Origin: Hymenobacter terricola
GTDB taxonomy: Bacteria; Bacteroidota; Bacteroidia; Cytophagales; Hymenobacteraceae
Direction of reading: 5' to 3'
Length of the DNA: 64,000 nt
Assembly (NCBI RefSeq): GCF_017921975.2
Contig: NZ_JAGEMO020000009.1
Location: 170,353-234,352 of the forward strand
A model generated the notes under the pieces. It saw only the letters and a program-made list of their open reading frames with translations, was not told the DNA's origin and made no database searches. Positions 44,624 through 53,493 of this stretch are shown here, one piece after another. A program made the translations under genes and the position numbers. Every line of letters begins with the position of its first letter. The first letter of the stretch is position 1.

Positions 44624-45505
44624 ATGAAGGTCACGATTGATAAAAATTCCGGTTACTGCTTTGGCGTCGAATTCGCCATTCAGATGGCCGAGGACGAACT
44701 GGCGCACGGCCAGCAGCTCTATTGCCTGGGTGATATCGTGCACAACCGCATGGAAGTGGAGCGCCTGCACCAGCTGGGCCTGCGCATCATCGACCGCGAG
44801 CAGCTGGCCCAGCTGCACGACACCAAAGTCCTCATCCGGGCCCACGGTGAGCCGCCGGAAACGTATCAATTGGCCCTCGAAAACAACCTGGAGTTGATTG
44901 ACGCCAGCTGCCCGGTGGTGCTCAAGCTGCAAAACCGCGTGAAGCACGCCTTCGACCTTAGCCAGCGCCAGGACGGCCAGATTGTGATATATGGCCAGCC
45001 CGGCCACGCCGAAGTGGCCGGCCTTACGGGCCAGACCGGCAACCGCGCCATCATCGTGATGAGCGAGGCCGACCTCGACCAGATTGATTTTGCCCGGCCC
45101 GTCACCCTCTTCAGCCAGACCACCAAAAGCACGGCCGGCTTCTACAAGATGAAGGCCCTGATGGAAGCGCGCATCCAGGCCGCCGGCGGCACGCTGGAGA
45201 GCTTCGATGCCAACGACAGCATTTGCCGGCAGGTGAGCAACCGCGAGCCCGCCCTGGCCAGATTCGCCCTCGAATACGACGTGGTGCTCTTCGTGAGCGG
45301 CCGCAAAAGCTCCAACGGCAAGGCCCTCTTCTCGGTGGTGAATGCGGTGAACCCGCACAGCTACTTCATCGAAAACGAAGCCGAAATCGACGAAAACTGG
45401 TTTGCTGACGCGCACTCCGTGGGCATTTGCGGGGCCACCAGCACGCCGCTCTGGCTGATGCAGCAGGTGGCCGAGCGGGTGGAAGGCGTGGGCGAGCTGG
45501 CGTAG
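44624..45505 (+). CDS. ispH: 4-hydroxy-3-methylbut-2-enyl diphosphate reductase
   Basis: The 293-residue protein has the three Fe-S ligands of IspH: Cys12 in SGYCFGVEFAI, the Cys in IDASCPVV (about residue 98) and the Cys in NDSICRQVSNR. It also has GDIVHNRMEV, RAHGEPPE and SGRKSSNGKALF. It carries out the last step of the MEP isoprenoid pathway. Confidence 0.96.
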   Translation: MKVTIDKNSGYCFGVEFAIQMAEDELAHGQQLYCLGDIVHNRMEVERLHQLGLRIIDREQLAQLHDTKVLIRAHGEPPETYQLALENNLELIDASCPVVLKLQNRVKHAFDLSQRQDGQIVIYGQPGHAEVAGLTGQTGNRAIIVMSEADLDQIDFARPVTLFSQTTKSTAGFYKMKALMEARIQAAGGTLESFDANDSICRQVSNREPALARFALEYDVVLFVSGRKSSNGKALFSVVNAVNPHSYFIENEAEIDENWFADAHSVGICGATSTPLWLMQQVAERVEGVGELA

Positions 45506-45508
45506 GCT

Positions 45509-46039
45509 TTACCGTAGCTTCTGCTCGTAGAGCCGCCGGTTTTCCTCGTCGAACGCCACAAAAACGACTTTTTCGGGAAACTCATGGGCCGCCAGCCACT
45601 GCCGTACCTCGTGCACAGCAATGGCGGCGGCTTCCGCTTTGGGGTAGCCGTAGATGCCCGTGCTGATGCCGGGGAAAGCCACGCTGGCCAGGCTTTTTTC
45701 TTCAGCCAGGCGCAGGCTGTTGCGGTAGCAGTGGGCCAGTAGCTCGGGCTCGCCCTTGTGGCCGCCGTTCCAGACCGGGCCCACGGTGTGGATGACGTGC
45801 GCGGCCGGCAGCCGCCCGCCGGTGGTGATGACGGCCTCGCCGGTTTTGCAGCCACCCTGGCGGGCCCGGATTTGGCGGCATTCTTCCAGAATCTGGGGGC
45901 CGCCGGCGCGGTGGATGGCGCCATCCACGCCGCCCCCGCCGAGCAGGCTGGAATTGGCCGCGTTGACGATGGCCGAGACTTCCTGGCGGGTGATGTCGCC
46001 CTGCACAAGCTGGATGCGGGCGGAGAGGGTAGCGGGCAT
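45509..46039 (-). CDS. Macrodomain protein (O-acetyl-ADP-ribose deacetylase type)
   Basis: The 176-residue protein is a single macrodomain: [13 protein letters not shown], the catalytic [31 protein letters not shown] and [12 protein letters not shown]. It matches the MacroD/YmdB type that removes ADP-ribose or deacetylates O-acetyl-ADP-ribose. It ends 3 bases from the end of ispH, with which it converges. Confidence 0.93.
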   Translation of the reverse strand: MPATLSARIQLVQGDITRQEVSAIVNAANSSLLGGGGVDGAIHRAGGPQILEECRQIRARQGGCKTGEAVITTGGRLPAAHVIHTVGPVWNGGHKGEPELLAHCYRNSLRLAEEKSLASVAFPGISTGIYGYPKAEAAAIAVHEVRQWLAAHEFPEKVVFVAFDEENRRLYEQKLR

Positions 46040-46240
46040 AAGAAGGAAAATAAGTAGATATTCGCGCAAAGATGTAATGCTGGCGCGGGTTCCGGCGATT
46101 CAGCTTGTGCTTACGCTTCGGCCCGCGCAAATGATGCCTGGGCAGGCCGCCCCGACACTTCGGCAACAGAAAGTGGCGGACCCCGGTAGCGAAAAGCTAT
46201 ATTTAATCATTAATCCTAACCACCTCAGCCCCTTACCATC

Positions 46241-46543
46241 ATGGAACCCCTGAAACGCGACCCCTACCTGTGGCAGAAAGCAAAAGCCCGGACCAGATTC
46301 CAGTCGCACCTCGTGACGTACGTGGTGGTGAACTGCGGCCTGTGGGTGCTGTGGGCCTTCACCGACCGGCAGCACGATGGCGGCATACCCTGGCCGATAT
46401 GGTCCACGGTATTTTGGGGCATTGGGTTGGTAATGAGCGGAATCGGGGCATACGGCGGCTTCAACCGCGAGCAGCGCACCCAGCGCGAATACGAGCGGCT
46501 GATGCGCGAGGAAGGCACCGGCAACCTGGACCGTTACCGGTAA
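46241..46543 (+). CDS. 2TM-domain membrane protein
   Basis: In this 100-residue protein, two hydrophobic helices (FQSHLVTYVVVNCGLWVLWA and WPIWSTVFWGIGLVMSGIGA) are joined by a short loop with the 2TM-domain pattern, and a charged C-terminus follows. Such domains are common in Bacteroidota, sometimes fused to LytTR regulators. The function of this stand-alone form is unknown. Confidence 0.8.
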   Translation: MEPLKRDPYLWQKAKARTRFQSHLVTYVVVNCGLWVLWAFTDRQHDGGIPWPIWSTVFWGIGLVMSGIGAYGGFNREQRTQREYERLMREEGTGNLDRYR

Positions 46544-46582
46544 GCGGGCAACCTTCGGCGGCGGGCAGCGGTTTGTGCGGGT

Positions 46583-47734
46583 ATGAAAACGAACCTGCTG
46601 CCCCTGCTGGCCGCGCCGCTGCTCCTGGCCGCCGGCCCGGCCCCGGTGAAGAAGCCGGTCCTGCCCGCAGCCACCACGGCCGAAGCTAATCTCGCCAAAA
46701 TCAAGCTGCCCGCCGGTTTCCGCATCAGCTACTTTGCCCAGAACGTGCCCGGCGCCCGCGAGCTGGCCGTGGGCCCCGACGGCACCGTGTACGTGGGCAC
46801 CAGCGCCGACGGCACCAAGGGCAAAGTGTACGCGCTGCCCGATAAAAACCACAACGGCAAGGCCGACGCCGTGCTCACCATTGCCACCGGCCTCAACAGC
46901 CCCAACGGCGTGGCCGTGCGCCAGGGCAGCCTCTACGTGGCCGAAATCAACCGCATTACCCGCTTCGACAACATCGCGGCCAACCTGAAAACGGCGCCCA
47001 AAGCGGTGGTGGTGTACGATAAGCTGCCCGGCAACCCTTGGCACGGCATGCGCTACATCGCCTTTGGGCCCGACGGGCTGCTGTACGTGCCGGTGGGCGC
47101 GCCCTGCAATTCCTGCGCGCCGGACCAGCCGATTTTTGGCACCATCAACCGGATGAAGGCCGATGGCACGGGCTTCCAGAACGTGGCCACCGGCGTGCGC
47201 AATACCGTGGGTTTTGACTGGCACCCGGTAACCAAGGAGCTATGGTTTACCGACAACGGCCGCGACCTGCTGGGCGACGACCTGCCTTCTGATGAGCTGA
47301 ACCACCTCACCAAGCCCGGCCAGAATTTCGGTTTCCCGTATTTCTTCGCCGGCGATGTGCCCGACCCCGAGCTGAGCGCCGGCAAAACGGCCAATATGTA
47401 CGTGAAGCCGGCCCGCAAGCTGGGTGCCCACGTCGCCTCGCTGGGCATGAAGTTCTACACCGGCCGCAAGTTCCCGGCCCAGTACCGCAACCAGATTTTT
47501 ATTCCCGAGCACGGCTCCTGGAACCGCAGCAAAAAGAGCGGCTACTGCATTTCGATGGTGAAGCTGGATGCCGCCGGCAAGGCCACCATCGCCTACCAGC
47601 CCTTCGCCGAAGGCTGGCTGCAGGGCCAGGAAAGCTGGGGCCGCCCGGTGTGTTTGCTGGTGCTGCCCGACGGCTCGATGCTGGTGAGCGACGACCAGGG
47701 CGGGGCCGTATTTCGGATTTGGTACGCGGGGTAG
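46583..47734 (+). CDS. PQQ-dependent sugar dehydrogenase-like (sorbosone dehydrogenase type), secreted
   Basis: The 383-residue protein has a signal peptide (LLPLLAAPLLLAAG). It is a beta-propeller with family motifs: VYVGTSADG, GLNSPNGVAV, PWHGMRYIAFGPDGLLYVPVG, RNTVGFDWHP, DNGRDLLGDDLPSDELN, PEHGSWNRS and WGRPVCLLVLPDGSMLVSDD. It probably oxidises aldoses with PQQ in the periplasm. A Cys pair (CNSC) near the middle is typical of this subgroup. Confidence 0.88.
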   Translation: MKTNLLPLLAAPLLLAAGPAPVKKPVLPAATTAEANLAKIKLPAGFRISYFAQNVPGARELAVGPDGTVYVGTSADGTKGKVYALPDKNHNGKADAVLTIATGLNSPNGVAVRQGSLYVAEINRITRFDNIAANLKTAPKAVVVYDKLPGNPWHGMRYIAFGPDGLLYVPVGAPCNSCAPDQPIFGTINRMKADGTGFQNVATGVRNTVGFDWHPVTKELWFTDNGRDLLGDDLPSDELNHLTKPGQNFGFPYFFAGDVPDPELSAGKTANMYVKPARKLGAHVASLGMKFYTGRKFPAQYRNQIFIPEHGSWNRSKKSGYCISMVKLDAAGKATIAYQPFAEGWLQGQESWGRPVCLLVLPDGSMLVSDDQGGAVFRIWYAG

Positions 47735-47769
47735 GGGGCAGGGCAGGGCAGGGGTAAAAGGACAGAAAA

Positions 47770-47873
47770 GAACGTCATGCAGAGCGCAGCGCAGCATCTC
47801 TACCGCGCTGGTAATCCAGTCGTTTGGGTTTACTATTGCGGTAGAGATGCTTCGCTGCGCTCTGCATGACGTT
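47770..47873. repeat. Palindromic repeat family A, copy 5
   Basis: Arms GAACGTCATGCAGAGCGCAG / CTGCGCTCTGCATGACGTTC are close to perfect over 20 bp, with inner CAGCATCTCTACCGC / GCGGTAGAGATGCTT. Confidence 0.8.
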
Positions 47874-47897
47874 CCCGTTCGTTCCATTCCCGTTCTC

Positions 47898-48374
47898 ATG
47901 ACCCGCCCGCTCAAGCGCATCCTCGGCCGCCGCGAACTGATTGACTTTCCTGCCTTTGCCCTCGGCGGCGTGGAGGCCAAGGTGGACACCGGGGCCTACA
48001 CCAGCGCCATTCACTGCACCAACATTCACATCGAAACCGATGCCCGGCAACGGCCAGTGCTGGTGGTCAACCTGCTCGACCCCGGCCATGAAGGCACCGA
48101 TGGCTGCTCCCTAACGTTTACCGAGTTCGAGTTGCGCGACATCCGCTCTTCCAATGGCGAAGTGCAGGAGCGGTACGTCATTCGGGCGGTGGTGCAGCTG
48201 TACGGGAAGGATTTTGAAGCCGACTTTTCACTCTCCGACCGGTCCGATATGAAATACCCTGTGCTGTTGGGCCGCAGCCTGTTGCGTCAGGGGCATTTCG
48301 TGGTCGACGTGGCCAAGCGCAACCTATCCTACAAAGCCCTGGCCCGGGCCGCCGCCCGGCGCGCCCGGCCCTGA
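47898..48374 (+). CDS. RimB-like retropepsin-type protease (RimK-associated)
   Basis: The 158-residue protein has the aspartic-protease-like motif KVDTGAYTSAIHC (Asp about 30) and the conserved VLLGRSLLRQGHFVVDV end of the ATP-dependent zinc protease/RimB family. It is the first gene of a conserved trio with rimK and an AstE-like gene. In Pseudomonas the related RimB acts with RimK on ribosomal protein S6 glutamate tails. The ATG at 47898 is chosen because upstream in-frame residues come from the palindromic repeat. Confidence 0.82.
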   Translation: MTRPLKRILGRRELIDFPAFALGGVEAKVDTGAYTSAIHCTNIHIETDARQRPVLVVNLLDPGHEGTDGCSLTFTEFELRDIRSSNGEVQERYVIRAVVQLYGKDFEADFSLSDRSDMKYPVLLGRSLLRQGHFVVDVAKRNLSYKALARAAARRARP

Positions 48375-48375
48375 C

Positions 48376-48383
48376 TAGCTTTG
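48376..48383 (+). promoter_or_regulatory. Possible -7 box TAGCTTTG before rimK
   Basis: A TAnnTTTG match just after the RimB-like gene, 144 bases before rimK. It could give rimK its own promoter. Confidence 0.4.
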
Positions 48384-48526
48384 TGGCGCGGCAAGCCGGC
48401 GGGTTGGTGAAGGGTTGAATTGGTGCCTGGGCAGAAATTTAACCCTTCATTGCATCCCCAACCTGCCCTACCGCCGTCCCACCCCTGCTTCGCCAACTAC
48501 ACCCATCACCACCCCGCCACCTCCCG

Positions 48527-49480
48527 ATGAAACTGGCCATTCTCTCGCGCGAGCCCAAGTCCTATTCCACCCAACGGCTGGTGGAGGCTGCCACCGCGCG
48601 GGGTCACGAAGCCGTGGTCATCGACCACCTGCAGTGCAACCTGGTGCTGGAAAAGGGCCACCCCGGCATCATTTACCAAGGCGAGCGGCTGGAAGGCTTC
48701 GACGCTATTATTCCGCGTATCGGGGCTTCGGTCACGTTCTACGGCACGGCCGTGGTGCGGCAGTTTGAGATGATGAAGGTGCGCACCGCCGTCGACAGCC
48801 AGGCCATTGTGCGCTCGCGCGACAAGCTCCGCTCGATGCAGATTCTGAGCCGCGCCGGCGTGGGCATGCCCAAAACGGCCTTCACCAACAATTCGGACGA
48901 AGTGCCCGCCATGATAAACCAGGTGGGCGGCGCCCCGGTCATCATCAAGCTGCTGGAAGGCACCCAGGGCCTGGGCGTGGTGCTGGCCGAGTCGGCCAAA
49001 GCCGCGCAGTCGGTCATCGAGGCCTTTCACAACCTCAAGGCCCGCATCATCGTGCAGGAATTCATCGCCGAAAGCAAGGGGGCCGACCTGCGCGCCTTCG
49101 TGGTAGATGGTGAAGTGGTGGGCGCCATGAAGCGCCAGGGCAAGGAGGGCGAGTTCCGCTCGAACCTGCACCGGGGCGGCACCGGCACACTGGTCAAGCT
49201 CAGTCGGGCCGAAAAAGCCGCCGCCCTGCTGGCCACCAAAGCCCTGGGCCTGGGCATCGCGGGCGTAGACATGCTGCAAAGCAAGCGCGGCCCGCTGGTG
49301 CTGGAGGTGAACTCCTCGCCCGGCCTGGAAGGCATCGAAAAAGCTACCCAGCAGGACATTGCCGGCCGCATCATCGAATACACCACCAACCTGGCGGCCA
49401 AGAAGAAAATCAAACCCAAAGCCAAAAAGGACGTCGACCACGCCGTGGATGCGCAATCGGATGTGCCGACGGGTAAATAG
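48527..49480 (+). CDS. rimK: RimK-type alpha-L-glutamate ligase
   Basis: The 317-residue ATP-grasp protein has [20 protein letters not shown], the nucleotide-binding [51 protein letters not shown] and the Mg site [14 protein letters not shown]. It adds glutamates to the C-terminus of ribosomal protein S6 or related targets. The Lys-rich tail ([16 protein letters not shown]) is longer than in the E. coli protein (about 300 residues). Confidence 0.93.
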   Translation: MKLAILSREPKSYSTQRLVEAATARGHEAVVIDHLQCNLVLEKGHPGIIYQGERLEGFDAIIPRIGASVTFYGTAVVRQFEMMKVRTAVDSQAIVRSRDKLRSMQILSRAGVGMPKTAFTNNSDEVPAMINQVGGAPVIIKLLEGTQGLGVVLAESAKAAQSVIEAFHNLKARIIVQEFIAESKGADLRAFVVDGEVVGAMKRQGKEGEFRSNLHRGGTGTLVKLSRAEKAAALLATKALGLGIAGVDMLQSKRGPLVLEVNSSPGLEGIEKATQQDIAGRIIEYTTNLAAKKKIKPKAKKDVDHAVDAQSDVPTGK

Positions 49481-49533
49481 GGCTGGCATGAAGTTGGCCA
49501 GTGCTGCGGCCTAACCAGTTCTGCTGCTATTCA

Positions 49534-50505
49534 ATGAAGATGCCTATGGGCCATGCCGCCGCCTCGTTTCACCTCAACGGCCTCACCATTCAGCCCGGCG
49601 AGCAGGTCCTCACGCGGCTCGTGATTTCGAAGCTGCCCTCGGGCACGGTGATTGACGTGCCGGTGCACGTGCTGCGCGCCACCGAGCCCGGCCCCACGCT
49701 GCTGCTGATGGGCGGCATGCACGGCGACGAAGTGAACGGCATCGAAACCATCCGGCGGCTGGTGCGGCGCGAACTGCTGCTGCCGTCGCGGGGCAGTGTC
49801 ATCGCCATTCCCATTCTCAATATTTACGGGTTCCTGAATTTCAGCCGCGACGTGCCCGACGGCAAAGACGTGAACCGCTCGTTTCCGGGGTTTCCGCGGG
49901 GCTCGCTGGCCGGCCGGGTGGCGCACCGCTTCATGCGCGAAATCATGCCCCTGATTGACTACGGCATTGATTTCCACACCGGCGGCGCGGCCCGGGCCAA
50001 CTATCCGCAGGTGCGCTGCCTGCTGGGCGTCGACCCCGAGATGGATGCCATGGCGGCCGCGTTTGGCGCGCCGTTCACGCTGCACGCCTCGCTGCGCGGC
50101 GGCTCCCTGCGCGAAGCCGCCCACAACCTGGGCAAGCGCATCATCGTGTACGAAACCGGCGAGAGCCTGCGGCTCGATGAGCCCGGCATTGAGGAGGCCG
50201 TGGCGGGCACCCTGCGGGTGATGCACCACCTGGGCATGGGCCCGGAAGCGCCTGCGCCGGCCCGGCCGGGCATCATCTGCCGGCGGCATACGTGGCTGCG
50301 GGCGCGCTTTGCGGGCCTGTTCCGCTCGCACGTCGAGAACGGGCAATTTGTGGAAAAGGGCCAGATTTACGGTTCCGTGGCCGACCCCTACGGGCAGCAG
50401 TCCGTGCGACTGGAGTCGCCGGTGAGCGGCTACGTGATTGGGCTGAATTACATGCCCGTGGTGAACCAGGGCGACGCCCTGCTGCATATTGCCGTGCCCG
50501 AGTAG
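49534..50505 (+). CDS. Succinylglutamate desuccinylase/aspartoacylase (AstE/AspA) family protein
   Basis: The 323-residue zinc carboxypeptidase-like protein has the metal motif GGMHGDEVNGIE, the NRSFPG segment, a second His in GIDFHTGGA and a C-terminal biotinyl-like beta domain (ENGQFVEKGQIYGSV). This subgroup is the usual third member of RimK operons. It may remove amino-acyl or glutamate groups, but its substrate is not known. Its stop lies inside the left arm of a palindrome. Confidence 0.85.
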   Translation: MKMPMGHAAASFHLNGLTIQPGEQVLTRLVISKLPSGTVIDVPVHVLRATEPGPTLLLMGGMHGDEVNGIETIRRLVRRELLLPSRGSVIAIPILNIYGFLNFSRDVPDGKDVNRSFPGFPRGSLAGRVAHRFMREIMPLIDYGIDFHTGGAARANYPQVRCLLGVDPEMDAMAAAFGAPFTLHASLRGGSLREAAHNLGKRIIVYETGESLRLDEPGIEEAVAGTLRVMHHLGMGPEAPAPARPGIICRRHTWLRARFAGLFRSHVENGQFVEKGQIYGSVADPYGQQSVRLESPVSGYVIGLNYMPVVNQGDALLHIAVPE

Positions 50506-50599
50506 GAACGCGCCACGGCGCGTTCGGCGGCCGGGCCGTTCGGGGCTTGCGCACCCCATTGGTCGTTCCACGATTGAACGCGCCGTGGCGCGTTCCTAC
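50502..50599. repeat. Long palindrome with 24-bp arms, family E
   Basis: The left arm (50502-50525, GTAGGAACGCGCCACGGCGC...) and right arm (50576-50599, ...GCGCCGTGGCGCGTTCCTAC) are complementary over 24 bases, with a loop of 50. The stop codon of the AstE-like gene is inside the left arm. Confidence 0.8.
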
Positions 50600-50607
50600 G
50601 GCCTCCT

Positions 50608-50615
50608 TACTTTTG
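50608..50615 (+). promoter_or_regulatory. -7 box TACTTTTG of the OmpH-like gene
   Basis: A perfect TAnnTTTG match 24 bases before the ATG. Confidence 0.6.
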
Positions 50616-50639
50616 TCCTTTCTCCATCTTCATTCGTCA

Positions 50640-51347
50640 ATGAAAAACCCTCTCCAGTTAACCATTAACATTGTGCTGGCTTTGGCCGTGGCCGGGCTGT
50701 ATTTCATGCATTTCCGCAGTCCCGTGGCCGCGCCCGCCCTTGCTACCGATAAATCGGTGGCCGTCATGGCCTCGCCGGATATGAACACCGCCACCGATAC
50801 GGCCGCTGCCGCCGTAGCCGAAACTACTTCCGCCGAAACCACTCCGGCTCCTGCCGCCACCCCTGCGGCCGATGTAACCGGCAACTTCTCGGGCAAGCTG
50901 GCCTACGTGGAATCGGGCAAGATGCTGGACGGCTACCAGGGCATGAAAGATGCCCGCAAGGCCTTCGAAGTCAAGGCCCGCGGCTGGGAAAAGCAGAACC
51001 AGAACATGCTGGCCAGCTTTAAGGCCGCCGTGGAGGCCTACCAGAAGCAGGCGCCCACCCTCACCGCCGAGCAGCGCGCTGCCACCGAGCAGAAGCTCCA
51101 GGCCCAGCAGCAGCAGGTGGGCCAGCAGCAGCAGCAACTCCAGGCCCAGGCCCAGGAGGAGGAAGGTAAACTGACCCAAAGCGTGCTCGAAAGCGTGAAC
51201 AAGAAAGTGGAAGCCTACGGCAAAGCCCACGGCTACAAGCTGATTCTGATTGCGGCCCCCAGCGGCACCATTGCCTACGGCGAAAAAGACCTCGACATCA
51301 CCGCGCCGGTGCTGGCTTACCTGAACGCTGCGTACCACAAAAAATAG
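50640..51347 (+). CDS. OmpH/Skp-family periplasmic chaperone-like protein
   Basis: The 235-residue protein has a signal or anchor helix (NIVLALAVAGLYFMHF) and an Ala/Thr/Pro-rich linker (residues 40-80). The OmpH core follows, with KLAYVESGKMLDGYQGM, a long coiled coil rich in Gln (about residues 110-175) and NKKVEAYGKAHGYKLIL at the end. Skp/OmpH proteins carry unfolded outer-membrane proteins across the periplasm. The long linker suggests it stays tethered to the inner membrane. Confidence 0.85.
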   Translation: MKNPLQLTINIVLALAVAGLYFMHFRSPVAAPALATDKSVAVMASPDMNTATDTAAAAVAETTSAETTPAPAATPAADVTGNFSGKLAYVESGKMLDGYQGMKDARKAFEVKARGWEKQNQNMLASFKAAVEAYQKQAPTLTAEQRAATEQKLQAQQQQVGQQQQQLQAQAQEEEGKLTQSVLESVNKKVEAYGKAHGYKLILIAAPSGTIAYGEKDLDITAPVLAYLNAAYHKK

Positions 51348-51498
51348 GTTTGCCAGCCGCTGGTTTTCATTGATTCCTCACGTAATGGAATGGTATTTGG
51401 AGTTGTGGCAGGGACTGTTAAACCCCACGGCCGGGTTTACGTCTAACTCCCATAAACGTCCTTTCATCATTAACTGACGCGCTTTGGCGCGAATCCTT

Positions 51499-51786
51499 AT
51501 GCGGACTAAATCCATGATTCTTTCGCTGGGCTTGTTCCTGCTGATGCTGGCCAGCCACGCGGCCAACGCTCAGGTTTCCGTGAGCATTGGCAGAGGCTAC
51601 TACCCGCGGGCTTACTACCCACCCCGCTACTACTACCCGCCGGCTCCCGTGGTGTACGCCCCGCCGGCCGTGATATACGCGCCCGCGCCATATTACGCCC
51701 CGCGCCCGGTGTACTACGCCCCCCGGCCTTACTATGGCTACCGGGGTGGCTACCGCGGTGGGCGTGGCTACGGCCGCCGCTGGTAA
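51499..51786 (+). CDS. Small secreted Tyr/Pro-rich protein
   Basis: The 95-residue protein has a signal peptide (ILSLGLFLLMLASHAANAQ). The mature part is low-complexity, with repeats of the YYPPR, VVYAPPAVIYAPAP and YYAPRPVYYAPRPYYG kind and a Gly/Arg-rich end. It is probably an exposed or wall-associated peptide. The function is unknown. Confidence 0.7.
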   Translation: MRTKSMILSLGLFLLMLASHAANAQVSVSIGRGYYPRAYYPPRYYYPPAPVVYAPPAVIYAPAPYYAPRPVYYAPRPYYGYRGGYRGGRGYGRRW

Positions 51787-51806
51787 GCCCGCCTGATTTC
51801 TGAATG

Positions 51807-51841
51807 AAAAGTCCTGCTGCTTCGGCCGCAGGGCTTTTTTT
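51807..51841 (+). terminator. Terminator after the Tyr/Pro-rich gene
   Basis: An imperfect stem AAAAGTCCTGC / GCAGGGCTTTT with a 9-base loop, ending in a T run. Confidence 0.8.
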
Positions 51842-51960
51842 GTGCCCCCGGCAAGGAGTGCTGTTCGAAAAGACTGCCGGTACTTTGGGAGTTGCTGGCC
51901 GCGGGTGGCTGCGCAATTATGCTTAATCTTACGGCGGCAAAACTTTACCTCCTTTTCCGG

Positions 51961-52572
51961 ATGAAATCATTCTCAATGGCGCTGGGCGCGGCCGTGCTGC
52001 TGGCCGGCTGCAACCAAACGGCCCCCGTCACTTCTGCGCCCACGGCCGCGGCGCCCGAAACGGCCGCCACGCCGGCCGCCGTCAAGGCCGACTCGGCTAC
52101 GGCCGCGGCGGCGGCCCCGCCTGCCGATGCGGCCGCTGCGGCGCCTGCACCCGAAGCTACTACGCCCGCGCTGAAAGAGGCCGAAGTGATGAAAGTGTCG
52201 TTCAATTTCAAGCCCAGCCCGGACCCCGACGACCCCAGCCACCCCCGCACCAGCGCCCACCTCGTGCTGCAAGGCAGCAAGCCGCAGGACATTGACCTGG
52301 GCAAATTTGTGGGCAAGCCCGACGTGGTGGACGCCGCCAAAGCCAAGGCCGCCAACTTCCCAGCGGGCATGCTGATGGGCTTCCGCAGCTACTCGGCCGC
52401 CACCGGCACCAGCTCCGACCTGGCCGTGCTGAACGTGGACGGCCACCGCCTGCGCATCGTGCAGCGCCGCGTGGAAGAAACCGCTCCCGAAGCCGGTCAA
52501 TTTGAAACTGCCCGCGAAATTCTCCTGCCGGAAAATACGGCAATTGTGGCCGCCTCCATGGCGAAAAAGTAG
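51961..52572 (+). CDS. Hypothetical lipoprotein with Ala-rich linker
   Basis: The 203-residue protein has a lipoprotein signal (MALGAAVLLAGC) and an Ala/Pro/Thr-rich spacer to about residue 75. A compact beta-rich domain follows (VMKVSFNFKPSPDPDDPSHP, DLAVLNVDGHRLRIVQRRVEE). The function is unknown. It is probably anchored in the outer membrane facing the periplasm. Confidence 0.65.
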   Translation: MKSFSMALGAAVLLAGCNQTAPVTSAPTAAAPETAATPAAVKADSATAAAAAPPADAAAAAPAPEATTPALKEAEVMKVSFNFKPSPDPDDPSHPRTSAHLVLQGSKPQDIDLGKFVGKPDVVDAAKAKAANFPAGMLMGFRSYSAATGTSSDLAVLNVDGHRLRIVQRRVEETAPEAGQFETAREILLPENTAIVAASMAKK

Positions 52573-52587
52573 GGTAAATGGCGCGTT

Positions 52588-52673
52588 AGTTGTCAGTTGC
52601 CCGTTATCAGTTGTTAGGCTGTTGGGGAGTGATTGTGAGCAACAAACAACTGACAACTAGTAACTGACAACTT
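52588..52673. repeat. Inverted intergenic repeat, family C
   Basis: Arms TTAGTTGTCAGTTG / CAACTGACAACTAG with a central TGTTAGGCTGTTGG. It matches the type at 27495-27618. Confidence 0.65.
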
Positions 52674-52691
52674 AAATGCGTAGGTTGGGGT

Positions 52692-53069
52692 ATGAAAACT
52701 ACCTCCCTCCTGAGCCCGCTGAAGGGCGCTACGCACCGCGAAGTAGGCGGTGTGCTCGTTGATGTGGTGCAGACCGGCAACGCGCGGGTCAAGCGCGTTG
52801 TGTACCCGCAAGGCTTTCGGTGGTCGAAAAACCTGAAGGATATCGTGGGCACGCCGCTGTGCATGCACGCCCATGTGGGCTTTCTGGCCAGTGGCCAGAT
52901 TAATATTCAGTACGCCGACGGGGTGATTGAGGAGTTTGTGGCGCCGCAGGTGGTGGCCATCGCGCCCGGCCACGACGGCTGGGTAGTGGGCGATGAACCC
53001 GCCATTCTCATTGAATTCGACTTCGAAGGCGAAACCGTGGAGCGCATGGGCCTGCTCGTGACGCACTAG
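52692..53069 (+). CDS. Cupin-domain protein
   Basis: The 125-residue protein is a small beta-barrel: VVYPQGFRWSKNL, a His-containing first motif around MHAHVGFLASGQINIQY, and a second motif VVAIAPGHDGWVVGDEPAI. It resembles single-domain cupins without a sure substrate. No export signal is present. Confidence 0.75.
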   Translation: MKTTSLLSPLKGATHREVGGVLVDVVQTGNARVKRVVYPQGFRWSKNLKDIVGTPLCMHAHVGFLASGQINIQYADGVIEEFVAPQVVAIAPGHDGWVVGDEPAILIEFDFEGETVERMGLLVTH

Positions 53070-53095
53070 CCAATCCGCTGTGGGCCCGGTGCGCG

Positions 53096-53473
53096 CTACC
53101 GCCTTTCCGGGATTTCCTGCAAGGTCCAGGTGTTGCCGTCGGGGTCCCGGAAGCCGGCGTATTTGATGCCGCTCAGGTCCTGGATTTCGCCCATGGCCAC
53201 GCCCCGGCCGGCCAGCTCGGCGCGGGCCTGAACGATATCGGCCACCACCAGATGCAGGCCCCGGAGCGAGCCGGCGGGCATGGCGATACCCGACAACCCC
53301 GTGCTCAGCACGATGGAGCAGGCCGAGCCGGGCGGCGTGAGCTGCACCACGCGCACCGTGGCGGTGGGCCGCACGTCGTGGTCGAGCCTGAAGCCGACTT
53401 GTTCGGTGTAGAATTTCAGGGCACGGTCGATGTCCGCCACCGGCACCGGGATTAGTTCGAGTTTGAAGTCCAT
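53096..53473 (-). CDS. VOC-superfamily (glyoxalase-like) protein
   Basis: The 125-residue protein has paired beta-alpha-beta-beta-beta modules: LELIPVPVADIDRALKFYTE, VVQLTPPGSACSIVLS, GLHLVVADIVQARAELAG and KYAGFRDPDGNTWTLQEI. The Glu in the last strand is a typical metal ligand. It is the last gene of a minus-strand cluster with RibD-like, VOC and DoxX genes. Confidence 0.88.
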   Translation of the reverse strand: MDFKLELIPVPVADIDRALKFYTEQVGFRLDHDVRPTATVRVVQLTPPGSACSIVLSTGLSGIAMPAGSLRGLHLVVADIVQARAELAGRGVAMGEIQDLSGIKYAGFRDPDGNTWTLQEIPERR

Positions 53474-53493
53474 GGTTAGGGTTGAATGCAGGC

